Assembly: GCA_002373595.1 (NCBI GenBank)
Contig: DFKT01000055.1
Span: forward strand, 17,556 to 81,555
Origin: Lachnospiraceae bacterium UBA3638
GTDB taxonomy: Bacteria > Bacillota > Clostridia > Lachnospirales > Lachnospiraceae
Length of the DNA stretch: 64,000 nucleotides
Direction of reading: 5' to 3'
Shown here: positions 60,734-64,000 of the stretch, piece by piece
How positions within the stretch are numbered: position 1 is the stretch's first letter
Layout of the letters: every line of letters begins with the position of its first letter
Notes under the pieces: generated by a model
Told to the model about the DNA's origin: nothing
Seen by the model: only the letters and a program-made list of their open reading frames with translations
Database searches by the model: none
Made by a program: the position numbers and the translations under genes

Positions 60734-60762
60734 ATTTAAGCATAATAATGCCTAAAATGCAA
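60734..60762 (-). promoter_or_regulatory. Sigma-A-type promoter of rplS
   Basis: Minus-strand TTGCAT (60757-60762), 17-base spacer, TTAAAT (60734-60739), immediately after the rbgA stop. Confidence 0.75.
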
Positions 60763-60779
60763 GAAAAATATAACATTTT

Positions 60780-61625
60780 TTACTCCAGGCTGATCCTTCC
60801 GAGTCTGCCGGACCTGAAATCATCTATAAAAAGCCTTGAAGCCTTGACAATATCGGTCTCTCCGCCTGCTACGATGCATCCTCTCGATACAGCTATACTG
60901 TTCATTATCTCGGCAGGTGCCATTTGGGATACATCTTCTTCTCCCTTAAAATATCGCTCTTTTAAAAGGTCCGGATAGGCAGTCTTAAGGATATCGGCAA
61001 GTTCCAAAGCAAGCTCTGCAGGCTCCGTGATCTCATCATTCATGGATCCTATAAGCGCGATATTCCTTCCGACGGTCTGATCCTCAAATTTGGGCCAGAG
61101 TATTCCCGGAGTATCAAGAAGTTCAAGTCCCGCACCCGTGCTGATCCACTGATTCCCCTTTGTCACGCCGGGCTTATTGCCGGTCTTGGCCGAGGAACGT
61201 CCAACGATACTGTTAATAAATGTCGATTTGCCGACATTGGGGATACCTACGACCATCGCCCTTATCGGTCTGCCGACTATTCCTCTTTTTCTGTCTCTTT
61301 CGATCTTCTCTGCGCATGCGGAAAGAGCTGCATTTTTGACATTCTTGACGGAAGCTTTGTTTCTTGCATCCGTTTCCAGGACTATGCGGCCTTCATCGTT
61401 CAGCTTTTTCTTTACCGCTGCAGTCTTTCCCGGATCTGCCAGATCTGATTTATTGAGAACAACCAGCATGTATTTACCCTTAGCCATCTCGTTAAGATCG
61501 GGATTACGGCTGCTCACAGGGATCCTTGCATCAATTATCTCGATGACGAGGTCTATCAGCTTTAATTGTTCCTTCATGGCCCTGACGGCCTTGGTCATAT
61601 GTCCGGGGTACCATTGATAATTCAT
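60780..61625 (-). CDS. rbgA: Ribosome biogenesis GTPase RbgA (YlqF)
   Basis: Circularly permuted GTPase for late 50S assembly. The 281-residue protein starts with the family run YQWYPGHMTKA. The G motifs come in permuted order: NKSDL, then GIPNVGKST, then DTPGILWP. A C-terminal helical ANTAR-like region contacts rRNA. AAGGTG precedes the ATG. It lies 13 bases after trmD, in the order also found in B. subtilis (rplS then ylqF), but here rbgA precedes rplS. Confidence 0.95.
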   Translation of the reverse strand: MNYQWYPGHMTKAVRAMKEQLKLIDLVIEIIDARIPVSSRNPDLNEMAKGKYMLVVLNKSDLADPGKTAAVKKKLNDEGRIVLETDARNKASVKNVKNAALSACAEKIERDRKRGIVGRPIRAMVVGIPNVGKSTFINSIVGRSSAKTGNKPGVTKGNQWISTGAGLELLDTPGILWPKFEDQTVGRNIALIGSMNDEITEPAELALELADILKTAYPDLLKERYFKGEEDVSQMAPAEIMNSIAVSRGCIVAGGETDIVKASRLFIDDFRSGRLGRISLE

Positions 61626-61638
61626 ATCTTCACCTTGG

Positions 61639-62856
61639 TCAAACCCTGGTATACTTCACGATCACCGAATTGGACCGCAAATATCCCAGTGATTCATACA
61701 TATCTGCAAGATCCCCATCATCTGTATTTATGAATATATAAGGAATCCTTAAGTCTGCAAGTATATCCTTATTCTCGGAATATATCTTTTCTGCAAGTTC
61801 TCTTTCTTCACCGGAAAGATCAGTTATCTTCTTTCGTGATATCGGAGAATGATCCGTATAGGACATGAGGAAGTACTCTCCCTCTTTCTTCCATGCTTCT
61901 CTTATACCGGATTCATCCATACAGTTCTGCGGTATATACAGAGTCTTAATGTCTGCGGACAGCTTATTGCAGATATGATCCGAAATATCATGACCTGCTT
62001 TATCAGCGTTCTTATCTATCCTGCAAAGGTAAGCTTCCTTGGAACTCATATCAGAAATAACCGCAAATATATCATCAGAGTATACAGGCTCTCCGTCGGA
62101 GAATCTTACGGATGATATCGCTGCCGCATTGTCTCTCTTAGCCGGAAGAAGCCTCGGAACGATCTCTTCCCTCTTGATATATCTGGAATAAAGATCGGGT
62201 CTTACTCTCTCGGTGATCTCCTTCGACCTCTCGAGTCTCCAGCCTTCTATGGATTTATGATCACCTGTAAGAAGAACTTCGGGTACGCTCTTGCCGTGCC
62301 ACTCTTCAGGTCTCGTATACTGGGGATATTCAAGAAGCCCTCTGTAGAAAGACTCCACCTCACTCGACTTATCATTGCCGAGTACTCCGGGGATGAGTCT
62401 GGAAACAGCATCTATCACTACGAGCGCCGCCAATTCTCCACCGGTGAGAACATATTCCCCGATTGAAATCCTGTCTGTTACGATCGTCTCCAGGACTCTC
62501 TCATCAACCCCTTCATATCTGCCGCAAAGGATAATGATCTCATCTTCCTTAGAGAGGTCCTGTGCCAGCTGCTGTGTAAATGGTCTGCCCGCCGGAGACA
62601 TATATATACAGCGCTTCTTTGCTCCGTCTCCTGCAGCCGCTTTATATGCATCATATACAACCTGCGGGCGCATGAGCATACCGGCTCCGCCGCCGTAGGT
62701 ATAATCATCCACCTGGCCGCGATTATTATCGGCGTAATCCCTTATCTGGATGCATTCAATATCTATTATTTCATTGTCCTGTGCTCTTCCTATCATTCCG
62801 AGATCGGATGCGTTCATTATCATCTCGGGAAAGAGCGTCAAAACCTTAAATTTCAT
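61639..62856 (-). CDS. trmD: tRNA (guanine37-N1)-methyltransferase with extra C-terminal domain
   Basis: Methylates G37 of tRNA to prevent frameshifting. Residues 1-240 are a complete TrmD: LTLFPEM, YGGGAGMLM, the knot region MSPAGRPFTQQLA, CGRYEGVDERV and SIGEYVLTGGELAA, and the C-terminal VPEVLLTGDH with RPDLYSRY. Residues about 241-405 are an additional domain not found in standard roughly 240-residue TrmD. Its end (NTDDGDLADMYESLGYLRS) resembles the last strand-helix of GNAT acetyltransferases, but no acetyl-CoA loop is evident. There is no stop or frame change at the junction. Confidence 0.93.
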   Translation of the reverse strand: MKFKVLTLFPEMIMNASDLGMIGRAQDNEIIDIECIQIRDYADNNRGQVDDYTYGGGAGMLMRPQVVYDAYKAAAGDGAKKRCIYMSPAGRPFTQQLAQDLSKEDEIIILCGRYEGVDERVLETIVTDRISIGEYVLTGGELAALVVIDAVSRLIPGVLGNDKSSEVESFYRGLLEYPQYTRPEEWHGKSVPEVLLTGDHKSIEGWRLERSKEITERVRPDLYSRYIKREEIVPRLLPAKRDNAAAISSVRFSDGEPVYSDDIFAVISDMSSKEAYLCRIDKNADKAGHDISDHICNKLSADIKTLYIPQNCMDESGIREAWKKEGEYFLMSYTDHSPISRKKITDLSGEERELAEKIYSENKDILADLRIPYIFINTDDGDLADMYESLGYLRSNSVIVKYTRV

Positions 62857-62858
62857 TT

Positions 62859-63398
62859 TTACAGATCCGCAAGTCCGTCAAGGAGATGAACCTTAATGAC
62901 TCCTTCCTCGACATCAACATTCAGTACGCACTCTTTAATAGCCGGGATCAAAAGATCACTCGAATCACCGTCTCTTGATACAATATAGACATCATTTGCA
63001 CCTGTCTGGAGGACATCTTTCAGAGTACCGAGTTTATTGTCTTCCTCATCAATGACGCTCATTCCTATAAGATCGGCGATATAATACTCGTCCTTCTTAA
63101 GAGGAACAGCATTCTCACGATCCACATAGAATTCGCGTCTCTTAAGCCCGGCAGCTTCCTCGGGCGTATCTACACCGCTGATCTTGATGATAGCCATATC
63201 CTTGGAGACTTTGGCAGATTCAACATCAGCGCACTCAGGCTCCGCACCGGCGTTCATAGCTGCTTCTCCGCCCGCGAACCAGTATATCTTTTTTAGTTTT
63301 TTGAACCTCGAGGGATCATCGGTTGTCGGATAGACTTTCATCTCTCCGTGAACTCCGAAAGGAGCCGTGACAATACCTACTTTTAAAAATTTCTCCAT
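62859..63398 (-). CDS. rimM: 16S rRNA processing protein RimM
   Basis: 30S maturation factor that binds S19. The 179-residue protein has an N-terminal RimM domain (FLKVGIVTAPFGVHGEMKV) and a C-terminal PRC-barrel (YYIADLIGMSVIDEE, GANDVYIV and LLIPAIKECV). The frame opens 20 codons earlier inside the end of khpA, but the ATG at 63398 has AGAGG upstream and the usual RimM N-terminus. A strong hairpin (63415-63439) lies just before its ribosome site. Confidence 0.94.
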   Translation of the reverse strand: MEKFLKVGIVTAPFGVHGEMKVYPTTDDPSRFKKLKKIYWFAGGEAAMNAGAEPECADVESAKVSKDMAIIKISGVDTPEEAAGLKRREFYVDRENAVPLKKDEYYIADLIGMSVIDEEDNKLGTLKDVLQTGANDVYIVSRDGDSSDLLIPAIKECVLNVDVEEGVIKVHLLDGLADL

Positions 63399-63414
63399 AA
63401 TCCTCTTAATAACA

Positions 63415-63439
63415 GATCCCGCAGGATAACTGCGGGATC
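63415..63439 (-). repeat. Perfect inverted repeat between khpA and rimM
   Basis: GATCCCGCAG and CTGCGGGATC form a perfect 10-base inverted repeat with a 5-base loop. No U-run follows on either strand, so it is unlikely to be a full terminator. It probably forms an RNA hairpin just upstream of the rimM ribosome site that could set relative expression within the operon or serve as a cleavage site. Confidence 0.6.
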
Positions 63440-63450
63440 CGTAGAAAACA

Positions 63451-63681
63451 TCAATCAACTATCTCAACATCGACTCTGGAATCATCTTTGAAGGATGCAG
63501 CCTTAACCACTGCACGTATGGACTTTGCAATCCTTCCCTGTTTACCGATTACCTTACCCATGTCGGAAGGTGCTACGTGAAGCTCCAAAACAGTATCGCG
63601 TCCGTCCTTCTTTTCGATAACACTGACCTCATCGGGATTATCCACCAGAGCCTTCGCAATAACTTCTACAAGCTCTTTCAT
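63451..63681 (-). CDS. khpA: KH-domain RNA-binding protein KhpA (YlqC)
   Basis: 76-residue single KH domain with the GKVIGKQGR loop (about residues 42-50). KhpA partners KhpB in RNA binding affecting division and cell size in Firmicutes. It lies between rpsP and rimM as in B. subtilis. Length and loop are typical. Confidence 0.95.
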   Translation of the reverse strand: MKELVEVIAKALVDNPDEVSVIEKKDGRDTVLELHVAPSDMGKVIGKQGRIAKSIRAVVKAASFKDDSRVDVEIVD

Positions 63682-63708
63682 CTTGCTCTCCTTATAAAAG
63701 CAAATCCC

Positions 63709-63954
63709 TTATTTGGTTATTCCGGCTACCTTGAAAAGCTTTCCTACAACATCAGTGGGCTGAGCTCCGCTAGCGAGCCACTTCTTTGCAGCCTCTTCGT
63801 CTACATTGAAGGTGCTGGGATCGGTGCTGGGATCGTAAGTTCCGATCTCCTCGATGAATCTTCCGTCTCTGGGAGATCTGGAATCTGCAACAACAATACG
63901 ATACAAGGGAGCCTTCTTCTGTCCCATTCTCTTAAGTCTGATCTTTACTGACAT
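63709..63954 (-). CDS. rpsP: 30S ribosomal protein S16
   Basis: 81-residue ribosomal protein with the family start [22 protein letters not shown], followed by [13 protein letters not shown] and [16 protein letters not shown] precedes the ATG, with a small GCCG/CGGC hairpin upstream. It is the first gene of the rpsP-khpA-rimM-trmD-rbgA operon visible in the window; its promoter is probably beyond the right edge. Confidence 0.97.
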   Translation of the reverse strand: MSVKIRLKRMGQKKAPLYRIVVADSRSPRDGRFIEEIGTYDPSTDPSTFNVDEEAAKKWLASGAQPTDVVGKLFKVAGITK

Positions 63955-64000
63955 TTCTTTCTTTCCTTTCCTGCCGTTTTTCGGCTATCCATTTTCACAC

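Overview
This 64 kb window is a chromosomal segment of a low-to-moderate GC Firmicute. Gene content and order point to class Clostridia, most likely the family Lachnospiraceae. The evidence is a SepF/YggS/HlyD-like cluster, a B. subtilis-like rpsP-khpA-rimM-trmD-rbgA-rplS-rnhB-ylqG-ylqH block, anaerobic NrdDG, and large DegV- and beta-propeller-containing hybrid kinases. The genus cannot be fixed by reading alone. All genes but one (metF) lie on the minus strand, so transcription runs from high to low coordinates. No rRNA, tRNA, CRISPR array, insertion sequence or prophage was seen. No stretch over 300 bases lacks a gene.

Layout from low to high coordinate: 1-4.5 kb is a cell division/shikimate operon (P-loop protein, HlyD-like protein, yggS, sepF, aroB, lspA) with its own sigma-A-type promoter. 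4.5-13 kb is the rod-shape and peptidoglycan operon (radC, mreB, mreC, mreD, PBP2, rodA, mgsA, a D,D-carboxypeptidase lipoprotein). 13-20 kb holds a PLP-dependent lyase-family protein, miaA, mutL and mutS. 20-27 kb holds a monocistronic secreted repeat protein, miaB, degV, dut, nrdG, nrdD and a 52-residue membrane protein. 27-34.5 kb holds a GT-C-like membrane protein, a membrane-anchored MutS-like ATPase, an NCS2 purine permease, cdd, punA and tyrS. tyrS is preceded by a long structured leader.

34.6-49.5 kb is the most unusual part: one eight-gene, 15 kb signalling operon. It encodes three membrane hybrid histidine kinases, two paralogous response-regulator proteins without DNA-binding domains, a MoxR AAA+ ATPase with its VWA partner, and an alanine/sodium symporter. 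One kinase carries a complete DegV (fatty-acid-binding-type) domain between its receiver and HPt domains. Another has an extracytoplasmic beta-propeller sensor. Both HPt-containing kinases end in the same extra helical segment. No gene in the operon encodes a recognisable DNA-binding or second-messenger output, so the phosphorelay may act by protein-protein contact, perhaps on the MoxR-VWA pair. That last step is inference.

49.5-64 kb is again housekeeping: metF (plus strand), gpsA, plsY, der, a DUF512 radical-SAM protein and prs. These are followed by FlhB-C-like YlqH, a FliK-like protein, rnhB, two signal peptidases I, rplS with a probable L19 leader, rbgA, trmD with an extra C-terminal domain, rimM, khpA and rpsP. 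Several genes start at TTG or GTG, or at an internal ATG set by a clear Shine-Dalgarno site; the coordinates below use those starts.
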